This document shows positions 1-10,687 of a DNA stretch of 64,000 nucleotides, in pieces (position 1 is the first letter of the stretch; the number at the start of each line of letters is the position of its first letter). The DNA is from Vicia villosa (taxonomy: Eukaryota; Streptophyta; Magnoliopsida; Fabales; Fabaceae). The notes below the pieces were generated by a model. The model saw only the letters and a list, made by a program, of their open reading frames with translations, was not told the DNA's origin and did no database searches. The position numbers were made by a program, and so were the translations under genes. Where the stretch lies: NCBI RefSeq assembly GCF_029867415.1, contig NC_081184.1, positions 78,218,364 to 78,282,363 of the forward strand, written 5' to 3'.

Positions 1-630
1 CCAGGGGATTTGAATGATGGCAGAAAGATTGTCTAATTGAGACTTCTTGTTTAAAGCCCAAGATGAAGGCTGACACTTATTGAGGATAAACAAATATGGA
101 TCCTAGACTCTGCTAAGGAAGATTAATGAAGATAAGGGTGACAGAGACTGTCCATGTCTCTCATTCCAAAAGGTGTGCTCAATATGAGATTGAGACAAAC
201 TTAGCTTGTTTAAAGTCTGGTTTAAATTGGAAGAAACTCACCAGGATAGGCTAAAAGGTGACTAAAGACCTGTTCCTATGTTTATAAGAAACCTGATGGG
301 TCCTTGTATACAAGCTCAAGAGGAAGCTGGAAATGCTTTTAAGAAGCCTGTGGGTCCTTGTACAAAGCCCAAGAGGAGGCTAATCGGGGGTCCTTGTTAT
401 AGCACAAGAGAAAGCTATGTGGTTTTGAACTTATTTTGGCTCTAAGCAAATGGGTAAGAGGTTTCACCGAGAATAATTCCTCTTGGGTGGATGTGTCCTA
501 TTTTTTTGGATTCTAAGGTTTTTGCCAAGATGTTTCACCGGGAATAATTCATCTTGAGGGTTTGAACTACAGATCTCTAATTAGGAAAGAGCCTTCACCA
601 GGAAGACATTCTCAATCCTAGGCCATATTC

Positions 631-633
<3 letters not shown>

Positions 634-680
<47 letters not shown>
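634..680. repeat. (AT)n microsatellite in LTR A
   Basis: An uninterrupted AT dinucleotide run of about 47 nt. The partner LTR has about 51 nt at 26845-26895, and LTRs B and D have only a short ATATATAT here, so the run expanded within lineage A. Confidence 0.95.
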
Positions 681-683
<3 letters not shown>

Positions 684-1519
684 TAACTGTCCTAGGGTTT
701 ACACTCAGACGTAGTTCTAAACAAATATATGTACAGTTTATACTTGACAGTAATTTAAACAAAGACTGTAAATTGAAAACTTGTAAAGCCTAACCTGGAT
801 GGAGTGGAGGCCTTTGAAGAAGTATGTACAAAGCCTTACCAGTAATTGATGGATAACAGTTGAATATATGTGATAAACAGTTAAAGGTTTTGAAAACAGA
901 AGAAGTGAAGATGGACATAGGTCACATAGGTATCAGAAGAGTTTCACCGGGAATAATGCCCTTCAAATACCAGAAGAATGTTTTGAAAACAGAAAGAAGA
1001 TTTTGTAAATACAGTTTTGAAAAACAAACTAAGAAAAGAAAAAGGTGTTGGGACTTACACTCTATTAGAGGCCCACTAAAAAAAAGATTTAGTGTTTATG
1101 AAAACAAATGAGAAGATGCGGGGTTTTGTTGTTTGAAAACCTCGATCGTCTATTTACTTCGAAGTTTGAACACAGCTTGAGTTCTGACAAAAAGTCAACT
1201 TAATTAAAGTACAGACAAAATCTACACTTAATTAAGACCTAAGTGGTTAGGGTTTTTTCACTAAAACATTTATTAACTATTAGGTTTTGAAATTTTAATA
1301 AAGCATATATTAAAATATATTTTAAAACACTTAAAACAATACTATTTTCAACCTAATAAAAATATATAAAAGAAATAATATTTTTGTGATTTTTTTGGTT
1401 ATTCATGAAATATATATATTAATCAACAAGTGTTTAAAAAATGAAGTAAAAATGAGTTAATTTGATAGGTTAATTAATTATGTGAAGTTTGTATAAAAAG
1501 TGAATGAAAATGGGTGATG

Positions 1520-1607
1520 AAAAAATGGTTTGGCCCTAGAGAGGTTCGAACCCACGCCCCCTTGATCAACTCTCAAAATATTAACCAACTGAGCTGCGCG
1601 CGCTGCT
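1520..1607 (-). other. tRNA-like Pol III-type module in 3' LTR A
   Basis: On the minus strand: A-box-like CAGCTCAGTTGGTTA (1582-1596), B-box GGTTCGAACC (near 1543-1553), then an oligo-T run of 6 (1520-1525). It is the same module as 27734-27822 in the partner LTR. No full acceptor stem is visible, so it is not called a tRNA gene. Confidence 0.7.
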
Positions 1608-2000
1608 TGTTATTCATACGCATTCAAATCATTATATTTTAAAATAAGCCAGGAAATTCAAACTTTGCGCGCGCCATGTTCTTCTTCTTCCTCGAGCTTC
1701 AGATTTTTCAAAATTCTAACTCTCTGGTTTCTCAACCAAATGGTATGATGTAAACATCAATCTTGCTCCAAATTTCCTCACGAGTGCAAATATGTAACTA
1801 ACATCTATTTATATTAGCTATAACTATCTAATTTCTCAGAGAACCCTAAGAACGTATGAACCCTAAATTTGAAATTAAATGACAAACAAGATGAATAAAT
1901 GAGTGATGATAGAGGGTTTTCAATCCTCTGATGATGCTGAACAAGATAGAATCGAGCTTTATCACAAAGAGTACTTAAATTAAAGAGATGGAGTTCAAGA

Positions 2001-2008
2001 ACTTACCT
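2001..2008 (-). promoter_or_regulatory. Candidate 5' splice site in LTR A leader (3' copy)
   Basis: The minus strand reads AG|GTAAGT, a perfect plant donor consensus, about 535 nt downstream of the TATA box at 2543-2551. Use of the site is inferred. Confidence 0.5.
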
Positions 2009-2542
2009 CTGAAACTGAAGATCGTGCGCGTGATGAAGAGCTTCTGGGCTTGTGTGACTGATCCTAAAAGCTTCCTTGGGACTCAGTGATGCTAACTGAA
2101 TGCTTGTTGTGACCTCAAACCTTCTGAATTGCTCTACCCGACTCCTTCAAATTGAGCTTCTAGTGGACATGGAGGATGATGAATCTGCAGTTAAAGATGG
2201 GCTGCGACCATCTGGATAGCTTCACTACACCCTAAGGAATGTGCTTGGATGCTTGGCCTTGCTTGGAACCTTCTGAATTGCTCTGTGGTCCTCCAACTGC
2301 AAACGCTCCAAAGTGAAAGCAACAATGGTGTTCCTCCACTTACAGAAGTGATCCAGGTGCTTGGATCACCTCAAATGAATCCCCTTGAGATGTTAGAATG
2401 CTTACTTTCCAAAGAGAAGCTCTGGTTTGAAGAAAACGATTCTTCTTGCCAAAGAACTTTGAAAAACCATAAGCATGAGAAGAGAAAGAGAAAGCAAGGA
2501 TTATGGTTGCTTTGGTGTGTTTTCTGAATGAGAAAGAGCCCT

Positions 2543-2551
2543 CTATTTATA
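2543..2551 (-). promoter_or_regulatory. TATA box of LTR A (3' copy)
   Basis: The minus strand reads CCTATAAATAGAGGG, a canonical plant TATA box. A pyrimidine-rich stretch follows, suiting a start site about 30 nt downstream. The same sequence is at 28758-28766. Confidence 0.8.
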
Positions 2552-4097
2552 GGCAAATGGTTCAGAGCAATTGGACACAGTAAGCTTGCTTAGTGAAGTG
2601 AGTTTAGTTTCTTAGCCATGAAGAAATTTTAAAGAATATCCAAGTGTGATCATTGCATTTTCGAGCCAGCTCCCCATCCATTGATCCTATCTGATCTTAG
2701 GGAACATTTCTGATGCAGAGTGAGCTCTAATTGGTTGGTGAGAAGATTCCTTGGGTGATTCATCAATTTGCCATAAATTCCCAAATGTAATCATTACATA
2801 ATCACATGTTCTTGTTTTGGGAATCTTCCTCAATTCTTATGCTATGGTGAAAATGAATGCATGGCATGTTTTCAGATGTGTTATGGGTCGTGTAGCATCC
2901 ATAAGTGAGGTCATGTGCACAAAATTGCAAAGTTCCAAAATGAGGCATGACCTATAATTTCACTTCATGAGGCCAACTTTGAACAAGCATAACTCCTAGC
3001 TCAAAATGAATTTGGAGAAGGTTGAGCACAATTTGGAAAGCCCTAAACATCTACTTCAAATCATTAGTTTGGGGTTTCTTCAGAATCATTTGGGAAATTT
3101 GTGAAAAATGAGCCCAAAGTTGGATGAAAACTAGGTTAAAAACACTTGGAAAAATTTCTAAGTTTTTATAACCTAAAGCTTGAAAATTCCAAATCTCTTA
3201 AATGATTGATTTCTTGAAAAAAGTTGCATTGTAATATGTTGTTTTATTTTGCAAGATCTACAACTTTCATGTTGGAAGTTTTTTGAGTTGTGTAGGTGAA
3301 ATTTTGAGTTCCCATAATGCCCTAAAAAACCCTAATTCCCGACTTTTTGCTCCTTGATGATTCTTCTTGAATTTCTTTGGTCAAATGACTTTAATATCCA
3401 TATATTGATGATATTGATCTTTGAAAGCCATGGTTTGACCAAAAATCTTAAAAGTCAAAGGTGATCCCATACAGTTGACTTTTTCCAAATAAAGTGAGAT
3501 TTTGGACTTTTGTGTGGAATCAAGATCTTCTCCTCAAATGAGTGATGTGAATGGATTATATTGGGGTAGTTGAAGTCCTTGAGCCATGTCTTGAGTTTTG
3601 GATCCATGCCCTGATTAAAAGTCAACTATCCAGATGAATTAGGTCAAAAACCCTAATTGTCGACCTGATGAAATTGATGATTGTAGGTCTTGAATTGGAG
3701 TATAATGCCCAATGGATCTTGTTATATGGATCATTTGAAGATGATTGAAGTCTTTGATAGATGCCCTGGAGCTTTTTAGGGTTTCCCAAAGGTGATCCCT
3801 GATTTCAGTCCTTGATAGGCTCAAAACCCTAGTCTGGTGACCTGAGTAAACATGTACTCAGATGACTAGGTGTCTAATCAATCATAGGTGAATATAAAAT
3901 GAAGCTTTTGAGTCCTATGATTGTGTTAGAGATTAATTCTTCTATTGATTGATCCTTTGCCTGAGCCTTTTTCCTTTGAACATCCTCGATTAAATGCCAG
4001 ATGAAGAAGTGACTGTTCTGGGTATTTGTTTTGATCTGATGGAAAGTCTGAGGATATGACATCTCAGGGGGGGGGGTCAAAAATTAGGGTATGACAG

Positions 4098-4110
4098 ATG
4101 CCCCTTTTTA
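4098..4110 (-). other. Polypurine tract of element A
   Basis: The minus strand reads AAAAAGGGGCATC directly before the LTR start TGTCATACCC. This is the expected plus-strand priming site. Elements B (58122-58134) and C (32568-32580) have near-identical tracts in the same place. Confidence 0.85.
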
Positions 4111-4382
4111 AGTTTCTTTTATCCGGAGGGAGAGAGATTGATATCTCGATCTCTCCTGCGTGAAAGAGACTTAAATATCAAAGAATGCCCGAATTTTGGG
4201 CGCTCCTGAGATGTTGTAGTGATAAAATCTTCGCATGAATTGATCCCGTTGTCGCACTTGGCGGGGATGAGGAGACAAACTCCTGTAGAAATACGTTATG
4301 TGAATACTGGTGTATGGATGGCAATGTAGAATGCGCAATCCATCTTCTTTAACTAAGTGTTGATACTTAGAAAAAGGTGAAC

Positions 4383-4772
4383 AACCTCCCCTCGTTTCGG
4401 ATGTCTGTATCTCGAAACTGGTCTAAGTTGGGATAACCTCCCCTCGAACCGGATATCTTATCAACGGAACTGGTCTCAGTTATAATAATGATAAACAACC
4501 TCCCCTCGAACCGGATATCTAATCAACGGAACTGGTCTAAGTTGCGATAACCTCCCCTCGAACCGGATATCTAATCAACGAAATTGGTCTCAGTTATAAT
4601 AATGATAAACAACCTCCCCTCGAACCGGATATCTAATCAACGAAACTGGTCTAAGTTGCGATAACCTCCCCTCGAACCGGATATCTAATCAACGGAACTG
4701 GTCTCAATTATAATAATGATAAACAACCTCCCCTCGAGCCGGATATCTAATCAACGAAACTGGTCTAAGCTG
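4383..4772. repeat. 3' UTR tandem repeat, alternating 52/62-bp units
   Basis: Seven units begin AACCTCCCCTCG at 4383, 4435, 4497, 4549, 4611, 4663 and 4725. Spacing alternates exactly 52, 62, 52, 62, 52, 62 bp, so the true unit is a 114-bp dimer of a short form and a form with an extra TAATAATGATAAAC-type insert. B has one equivalent of this unit near 57798-57862. Ogre 3' UTRs are known sources of satellite DNA. Confidence 0.93.
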
Positions 4773-5507
4773 TGATTTGGACAATATCTCAAATAAAGAG
4801 AAAATTTCCAAAGGTTTGTTTCCTCATCAAACTTCTTACCAGCAATTGGAGGTAAGATACCATTTGATGGTAATTAAGAAACTTCATCAATTTTTCCTTC
4901 CAACTTGACGTCTCTGAAGGATTGTCATATGGTCCCGCGCTCTTTTGAGGGGCTAATGACTTTGCTTGAAGATGGATGATCTATTTCCCGAAGGAGGACT
5001 ATTATTAGTCGCTTTGCTGGGAGATAACAAATTGCTTTCTAGAAAGGAAACTGTCGTCCATCGTCTTATTCTGAGGAAACTGAACTATCTTCCTGATGGA
5101 GATTGTCATTCATTGACTCCGCTGGGGATTTGTCCAACTTATTCGAAAAGATTGTCAAGTATCACTCTGCGGGAGAAACTCAGCAGGGGATTTCCAAAAG
5201 TGGGCAAACCATCTCTTTGAGGGAGATTACCATTTGCTGACTTGCTGACGATTTTTCAAAGTAAACAAACTATCTTTGCTCGGAAGATCACCATTTGTTA
5301 ACCTGCTTGGGGAATTTGGGTGTATGAACCTCCTTTATAAAGAAGAAAACCCTTTCACGACTTTGCAGGGGAAACTTGTGTATTGCCCAAGTGATTTGGG
5401 CATTAACATGATCAAAGCCTAACTAGAATATGCTAATTACGCAAATATGATATAAGACAGAATGCATGAATATTATGATGGTTATAAAATGCAGAATGAA
5501 TGTGAAT

Positions 5508-5522
5508 AGAATTGTCGCGGAT
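5508..5522 (-). other. 3' UTR half of a 15-nt long-range complementarity (A)
   Basis: In element sense this reads ATCCGCGACAATTCT. It is the exact reverse complement of AGAATTGTCGCGGAT in the pre-gag leader (14436-14450). Element B keeps the same pair (47598-47612 and 56436-56450). Confidence 0.6.
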
Positions 5523-6164
5523 GTGAAATCCTATGATACGACTTGAATCTTGTGATGATCAGAAGATGTCTTCTTCTTGTAGTTCGAACTCTGTTGGGAA
5601 CGACTGGTTCATCAATTGTCCACTGTTCGAAGTGATATGAATTGAAGTGAGGATCCGTCATCGGGAGATGTTCGCAAAGCGACCTCATGGGGAAATCTTG
5701 GTTCCCGGAGTCTCAACCGTTTTCGGAGCAACTGTTTGCATTCTTCCTATTGTTTGTAAACCTTAGAAAGAAAATTTCACCTTTATTTTTGAGAGTAAAT
5801 TCATTTTTATTTTATGAAAACATTTCGTTTCAAGAAAATGACTGTTTAAACAAAAAACACATTTTAAGAAACTGAAAAAGACTCGATTGCAAAGAAATGG
5901 CATAAGGCTCAAATTATTATTTATGAAATGGTAACCAGCCAAATGCTTGATTCCATGGAGTATTTACAAAGTTGGAAATTGGTAATTTTCGAGAAAAGGG
6001 CTACGATGAAACGTGACGACCGTTATCTTTCCCTTCCACTCCGAGTTGCGCTGTATTCGTGCTTCGTAGAAGATGACCTACTGATGATGAATACTCCGCT
6101 ATGGATTTTTGAATGATCAAGTTGTCCTGAACACAGTTACTTGCCATATATCCCTAACTTTTGC

Positions 6165-6312
6165 GTAAACTACCCCTTTCGGGTTTTAAGTCTACCGGGA
6201 TTGATTATTATTTTTTATGTCTCTAACTTTTGCCTGAATCGCCCTTTCGGGTTTTCGATTCACCGAGACGCTCTTTTTTGCCAAAGCCGCTCTTTGCGAG
6301 TTTTCAACTTAG
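6165..6312 (-). other. Triple stem-loop array downstream of integrase stop (A)
   Basis: Three consecutive hairpins in element sense. Their outer stems are at 6308-6312/6282-6286, 6256-6261/6236-6241 and 6189-6195/6165-6171. Two have an inner CCC-GAAA-GGG stem with a GNRA tetraloop; the first has CTC-GCAAA-GAG. The same array is at 55643-55792 in B. In A the first outer stem has one mismatch. Confidence 0.65.
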
Positions 6313-6332
6313 CGAGCTGTTCTTTTAATTAT

Positions 6333-7304
6333 TTAGGCGAAGTATTTCTTGACTGCTTCGACGTTCACAGGACGGGTGAATTCTTCTCCATCCATAGTCG
6401 TGAGAATTAAGGCTCCTCCTGAGAAAGCTCTCTTGACCACGTAGGGGCCATCATAATTGGGAGTCCACTTCCCTCTCGAATCTGTGAGAAAAGATTGAAT
6501 CTTTTTGAGTACCATGTCGCCTTCTTTGATTGTGCGAGGTTGAACCTTTTTATCGAAAGCTTTCTTCATTCTTTGTTGATATAGCTGACCGTGGCATAAA
6601 GCTGTCATGCGTTTTTCTTCGATTAAGTTCAATTCATCGAATCTGCTTTGACACCACTCGGCTTCTGTTAATTTTGCCTCCATCAAGACTCTCATTGATG
6701 GGATCTCAACCTCTATAGGTAGGACTGCCTCCATGCCATATACAAGGGAGAAAGGAGTTGCTCCAGTCGAAGTACGTACAGATGTACGGTAACCATGAAG
6801 AGCATACGGGAGCATTTCATGCCAATCTTTGTAAGTGATGACCATCTTCTGAATGATTTTCTTGATGTTTTTGTTAGCTGCTTCTACAGCTCCATTCATC
6901 TTTGGTCTGTAAGGAGATGAATTGTGATGTTCAATCTTGAATTCTTCACAAAGCTCCTTCATCATTTTGTTATTCAAATTTGACCCATTGTCAGTGATTA
7001 TCTTGTTAGGAATGCCGTAGCGACAGATGATGTGATTCTTGATAAACCTGACGACAACTTGTCTTGTGATGTTTGTATATGAAGCTGCTTCAACCCACTT
7101 GGTGAAATAGTCTATGGCTACCAAAATGAAGCGATGTCCGTTGGACGCTTTTGGCTCGATCATTCCGATCATGTCGATTCCCCACATGGAGAAAGGCCAA
7201 GGGGAAGAGAGTATGTTGAGAAGAGATGGTGGCACATGAATTCTATCGGTGTAGATTTGACATTTGTGATACCTCTTTGCATATTGGTAGCAATCTGACT
7301 CCAT
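6333..7304 (-). pseudogene. pol: Ogre integrase region of pol (element A)
   Basis: A 323-residue open stretch covering most of the integrase: the end of the zinc-binding region, the catalytic core and the C-terminal domain. The core shows the D-D-E triad in WGIDMIG, ITDNGSN and the E of MNGAVEAANKN. The zinc-binding region is damaged, since CYQYAKRYHKC has Tyr where B has the Cys of RCHKC. The first residue is only the first Met after a nonsense codon (GGA to TGA near 7316), so this is a fragment of the polyprotein. No chromodomain is visible, as expected for Tat elements. The end, VKKYFA followed by a stop, matches B exactly. Confidence 0.9.
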
Positions 7305-7544
7305 CGTCAGCCAATAATATCATGCTCTCAGTATTTTCCTTGTAATGGTATGTCCATTGGTGTGAGTACCAAAGGAACCTTCATGTATTTCTCTCATGAG
7401 TATTTATGCTTCTTTCTTGTCAACGCATCTGAGCAGGACCATGTCGAAATTTCTCTTGTACAGAACATCTTCATTCAGAAAGAATCTACAAGCTAACTTT
7501 CTCAAAGTCTTTCTATCTTTCTTTGACGTCCCAAGAGGGTACTC
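7305..7544 (-). pseudogene. Broken pol linker and integrase zinc-finger region (element A)
   Basis: This connects the second RNase H to the integrase and aligns with 54411-54650 of B. It has in-frame stops near 7417 (GAA to TAA) and 7316 (GGA to TGA). It carries the His part of the integrase zinc-binding motif (EIHEGSFGTHTNGH). Confidence 0.75.
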
Positions 7545-8357
7545 TTATCTTTGAAGAAAGTTCTTGATGTCGTGATACCACGGTTTGTCGTCGATGATTG
7601 CTTCTACTATGAAAACATGAGCAGGCCTATCCAGGCGCATGACATCGATCCGAGGAATGTCATTCCAATGATTTATCCTAATCATGGAAGAGATTGTGGC
7701 TAATGCATCAGCCAAGTTGTTTTCTTCATGAGGAATGTGATGAAAATCTACCCTGTCGAAGAATGGTAACAATCTTCTCGCGTAGTCTTTGTAAGGGATT
7801 AGCCCAGGTTGGCGTGTTTCCCATTCTCCTTTGATTTGATTGATGACCAAAGCAGAATCTCCGTATACATCCAAGTGTTTGATTCTTAGATCCAGGGCTT
7901 TTTCGAGACCCATGATGCAAGCTTCATATTCGGCCTCATTGTTTGTGCACTTGAAAGTTAATCTGGCGGTAAATGGAATATGGGTACCTCGAGGAGTAAC
8001 AATGATTGCCCTAATTCCTCGTCCATAAGCGTTGACAGCTCCGTCAAAGATTAAGCCCCACTGGGATCCTATCTCAGGCCCTTCGTCTGGCAGTGGCTCG
8101 TCGTAATCTTTCATCTTGAGGTACATAACGTCCTCGTCCGGAAAGTCAAAACTGGTTGATTCATGACCATTCAGTGGATGGTGAGCCAGGTGCTCAGCTA
8201 GGATACTTCCTTTCACGGCTTTCTGTGCGTGATACTCAATGTCATATTCTGATAACAACATCTGCCAACGGGCAATTCTCCCAGTTAAAGCAGGCTTCTC
8301 AAAGATGTACTTGATTGGATCCATATGAGAGATCAAACAAGTAGTATGTCGAATCAT
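7545..8357 (-). pseudogene. pol: RNase H connection and archaeal-type RNase H (element A)
   Basis: A 270-residue fragment. The first third continues the gypsy RNase H/connection region. The rest is a second, archaeal-type RNase H, a hallmark of the Tat lineage. Visible motifs are the first acidic site in GLIFDGAVNAYG, the glutamate in NNEAEYEA, the aspartate in VYGDSALVINQIKGEW, and the last acidic site in EENNLADALA. It is bounded by a CAG-to-TAG stop at 8358-8360 and a TAA at 7545-7547. Element B reads through both positions. Confidence 0.9.
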
Positions 8358-8360
8358 GTA

Positions 8361-9422
8361 CTAGCGGAGACGCTTGGCAGCCCAGGCCAAAGCACAACAC
8401 GTCTTCTCGAGCATGGAGTAGCGGGATTCACAGTCAGTGAATTTTTTGCTCAGGTAGTAAATGACATGCTCTTTCCTTTTCGTCTCGTCTTGCTGTCCAA
8501 GGACACAACCCATGGAATCTTCTAAGACGGTTAAGTACATTATCAAAGGTCTTCCTTCCACTGGAGGAGACAAGATGGGTGGTTCGAGCAGATATTCCTT
8601 AATGCTGTCGAACGCTTTCTGACAATCGTCTGTCCAGACGCAAGTTTGATTTTTCCGTAGAAGTTTGAAAATTGGAGCACAAGTTGCAGTCATGAGATAT
8701 ATGAATCTCGAGATGTAATTCAGACGTCCAAGAAATCCTCTAACTTGTTTCTCGGTTCTTGGCGAAGGCATTTCCTGAATTGCCTTGACTTTGTCTGGAT
8801 CTACTTCAATTCCTCGTTTGCTGACGACGAAACCAAGGAGTTTTCCTGAGTAGACACTAAAGGTACACTTGTTGGGGTTCAGGCGAAGCTGAAACTTCCG
8901 TAAGCGTTGAAATAACTTTGTCAGATTCTGTATGTGATCTTCCTCATTTTCTGATTTAGCAATCATGTCGTCCACATAGAATTCCACTTTCTTATGCATC
9001 ATGTCGTGGAAAAGCGTAGTCATGGCTCTTTGATAAGTTGCCCCTGCGTTCTTTAGTCCAAAAGGCATAACGCGGTAGCAGAACGTTCCCCAGGGGGTGA
9101 TGAAAGCTGTTTTCTCCATGTCTTCAGGTGCCATCTTGATTTGGTTGTATCCTGAAAATCCGTCCATGAATGAGAAAACTTTGGATTTTGCTGTACTGTC
9201 CACCAACATATCAATATGTGGTAAAGGAAAATCATCTTTAGGGCTAGCTTTGCTCAAATCTCTGTAGTCGACGCACATGCAGACTTTTCCGTCTTTCTTA
9301 GGAACGGGAACAATGTTAGCTAACCACTGAGGGTATTCTGAAGTGACGAGGAAACCTGCGTTGATTTGCTTTTGAACTTCCTCTTTGATTTTCATGGCCA
9401 TCTCCGGATGAGTTCTTCTCAA
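8361..9422 (-). pseudogene. pol: Reverse transcriptase and first RNase H (element A)
   Basis: A 353-residue fragment carrying the whole RT palm/fingers and the gypsy RNase H start. Motifs in order are VCMCVDYRDLSKASPKDDFPLP, FSFMDGFSGYNQI, PFGLKNAGATYQRAM, the catalytic YVDDM (about 8964-8979), KCTFSVYSGKLLGFVVS, and the RNase H block from GRPLIMYLTVLEDS to AWAAKRLR. The catalytic residues are intact. It ends at TAG (8361-8363), where B has CAG. The Met start is internal; translation would come as part of a spliced gag-pro-pol. Confidence 0.93.
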
Positions 9423-9443
9423 TTTTTGCTTGACCGGAGGGCA

Positions 9444-9761
9444 TTATGCTTTTAATGGTAAGTGATGCTCCACTATACTGGTATCCAACCCTGGCATATC
9501 TTGATAAGACCAAGCGAAGACATCTAAGAATTCTCTGAGTAGCTGTATCAAACTCTCTCTGATCTCTGAACTGAGCGAAGCTCCAATCTTAACCTCTTTT
9601 CTGTTTCCATCGGAACCAAGGTCAGTGATCTCTAGAGGCTCATTGTATGGCTGAATGGCCTCTTCCCTTTGTTGAAGTAACCGTGAAATTTCCTTTGATA
9701 TTTCTTCGTCTTCTTCTTCCTCTGCCTCGAATACAGGAAACTCAAAGCTTGGAGAAGTCAT
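9444..9761 (-). pseudogene. pol: N-terminal segment of spliced pol (element A)
   Basis: 105 residues. An acidic run (EAEEEEDEEISKEISRLLQQ) is followed by the conserved stretch before RT, with SYQDMPGLD and VEHHLPLKA. It ends at TAA (9444-9446) where B has GAA. RT continues in the same frame after the stop. The frame is open upstream of the Met at 9761 back to the predicted 3' splice site at 9799, supporting entry by splicing rather than a separate start. Confidence 0.85.
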
Positions 9762-9798
9762 ATGATCGCACGTTTCAACGGGGTGTTTTATGACTAAT

Positions 9799-10127
9799 CT
9801 GCATATGTGTGATGATTTTATTTAGACAACGAGGGAAGACTCGGTGTATGCAGTTAATAGAATATTTTGATGTTTTTTAAGGGTGTTTTTTAGGATTACC
9901 AATTTCCGAAAAAAAAAGAAAAGGAAAAACTAACGAAGGAACAAAATGACATTTTTATTTATCAACAGTCATTTCTTGAAACAAAGACCCTATAAAACAA
10001 AACTCTATTGCTTTGGGCAAAGCAAAGAGGGAAATTTTCCTAAGGAATAGTAAAATGCAAAGCCCTATGAAACATCTCTTCACCCTGGGCTATGGTGAGA
10101 GGACAAAATAACGGTGAAAGTTCCTAC
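9799..10127 (-). other. Predicted pro-pol intron of element A
   Basis: The donor GTAGGA starts inside the terminal AAG-TAG of the protease ORF; the acceptor is TATGCAG. Removing these 329 nt joins the protease frame to the pol frame without a stop. Ogre elements are known to have an intron here that is partly spliced. The sequence is T-rich, as plant introns are. B has the same sites (51831-52157, 327 nt). Confidence 0.8.
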
Positions 10128-10660
10128 TTAGGAGTGCGAACAACAGTTGTAACTTCAACAGCTGTCCAATAGTGGCGAACCCCATTATGCACTAGGTAAT
10201 CTGGAACCTTAGGCTTAAGCTGGCCTGTGGTAGGTCTTGATTTACCAACCACTGTCTTTGTAACACTCAGACGATCTTCTTCTACTTTAGCAGACTGAGC
10301 AGTGTGAGCATACCAATTTCTAAGTGGAGTATGTCGAACTTTCTTTTGAGGAAACTTCCAATCTTCTGAACGGAGAGACTCGTTGTCGGAGACACTTTCG
10401 AGATCATCCTCTTCTGTATTTTGGTCTTGCTCTTCTCCCAAGATGGCGTTGACTAGGTATGTGAACTCTAAATCAGTAGCCTCTGATGGTGACTTGGGGA
10501 TATAATCCTCAATGATGACTTCACCAGTTGATGATGATGAATAGCAAGGGTTATATATCTCTTTTGGCTGAGTAAGGTACTCGTAGTCATTGTTCCATCC
10601 AGTTGGAACAATATCTTCAAAAGAGATTTTTGAACTTTCAGGAGCGGAGTATTTCACCAT
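10124..10660 (-). pseudogene. C-terminal tail of gag-pro polyprotein (element A)
   Basis: 178 residues in frame with the protease ORF, separated from it by TGA (10688-10690) where B has TTA. It is acidic and Ser/Thr-rich (EEDDLESVSDNESLRSEDW) and ends VVRTPK at the splice donor. No catalytic motif is seen. B reads the same segment as part of one 1152-residue frame. Confidence 0.8.
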
Positions 10661-10687
10661 GTAGTCAAATTTTCCGCTTGGTTCTCC

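Larger units (their letters stand above)
1..4097 (-). repeat. 3' LTR of element A (partial)
   Basis: It matches 26212-30311 nearly base for base. The minus-strand LTR start, TGTCATACCC, lies at 4097. It contains a TATA box (2543-2551), a consensus 5' splice site (2001-2008), a tRNA-like module (1520-1607), an (AT)n run (634-680), and copies of the CCGG-loop and GGGCTTTGTA hairpins near 280-1000. The small reading frames at 860-1111, 2249-2527 and 3639-4080 lie inside it and look non-coding. Confidence 0.92.
4111..6332 (-). other. 3' untranslated region of element A
   Basis: Non-coding, between the integrase stop and the PPT. It is alignable with 55623-58121 of B but differs in which block has been amplified. 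It holds the tandem array at 4383-4772, one copy (about 4813-4885) of the unit that B has amplified seven-fold, one half of a 15-nt long-range complementarity (5508-5522), and a triple hairpin array (6165-6312). Small open frames (4966-5220, 5687-6410) show no family features. Confidence 0.85.

Noticed and set aside
2249..2527. Antisense open frame (92 codons) in LTR A, with a similar frame in LTR A second copy (28464-28742) and LTR D (38345-38677)
   Set aside because: It is kept over about 75 codons, but the nucleotides around the TATA/start region are themselves conserved and the C-termini differ. Without a codon-position substitution test it cannot be called coding.
6333..6410. Plus-strand ORF 6141-6410 as a gene
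   Set aside because: It overlaps the hairpin array and the integrase end on the opposite strand and has no family features.
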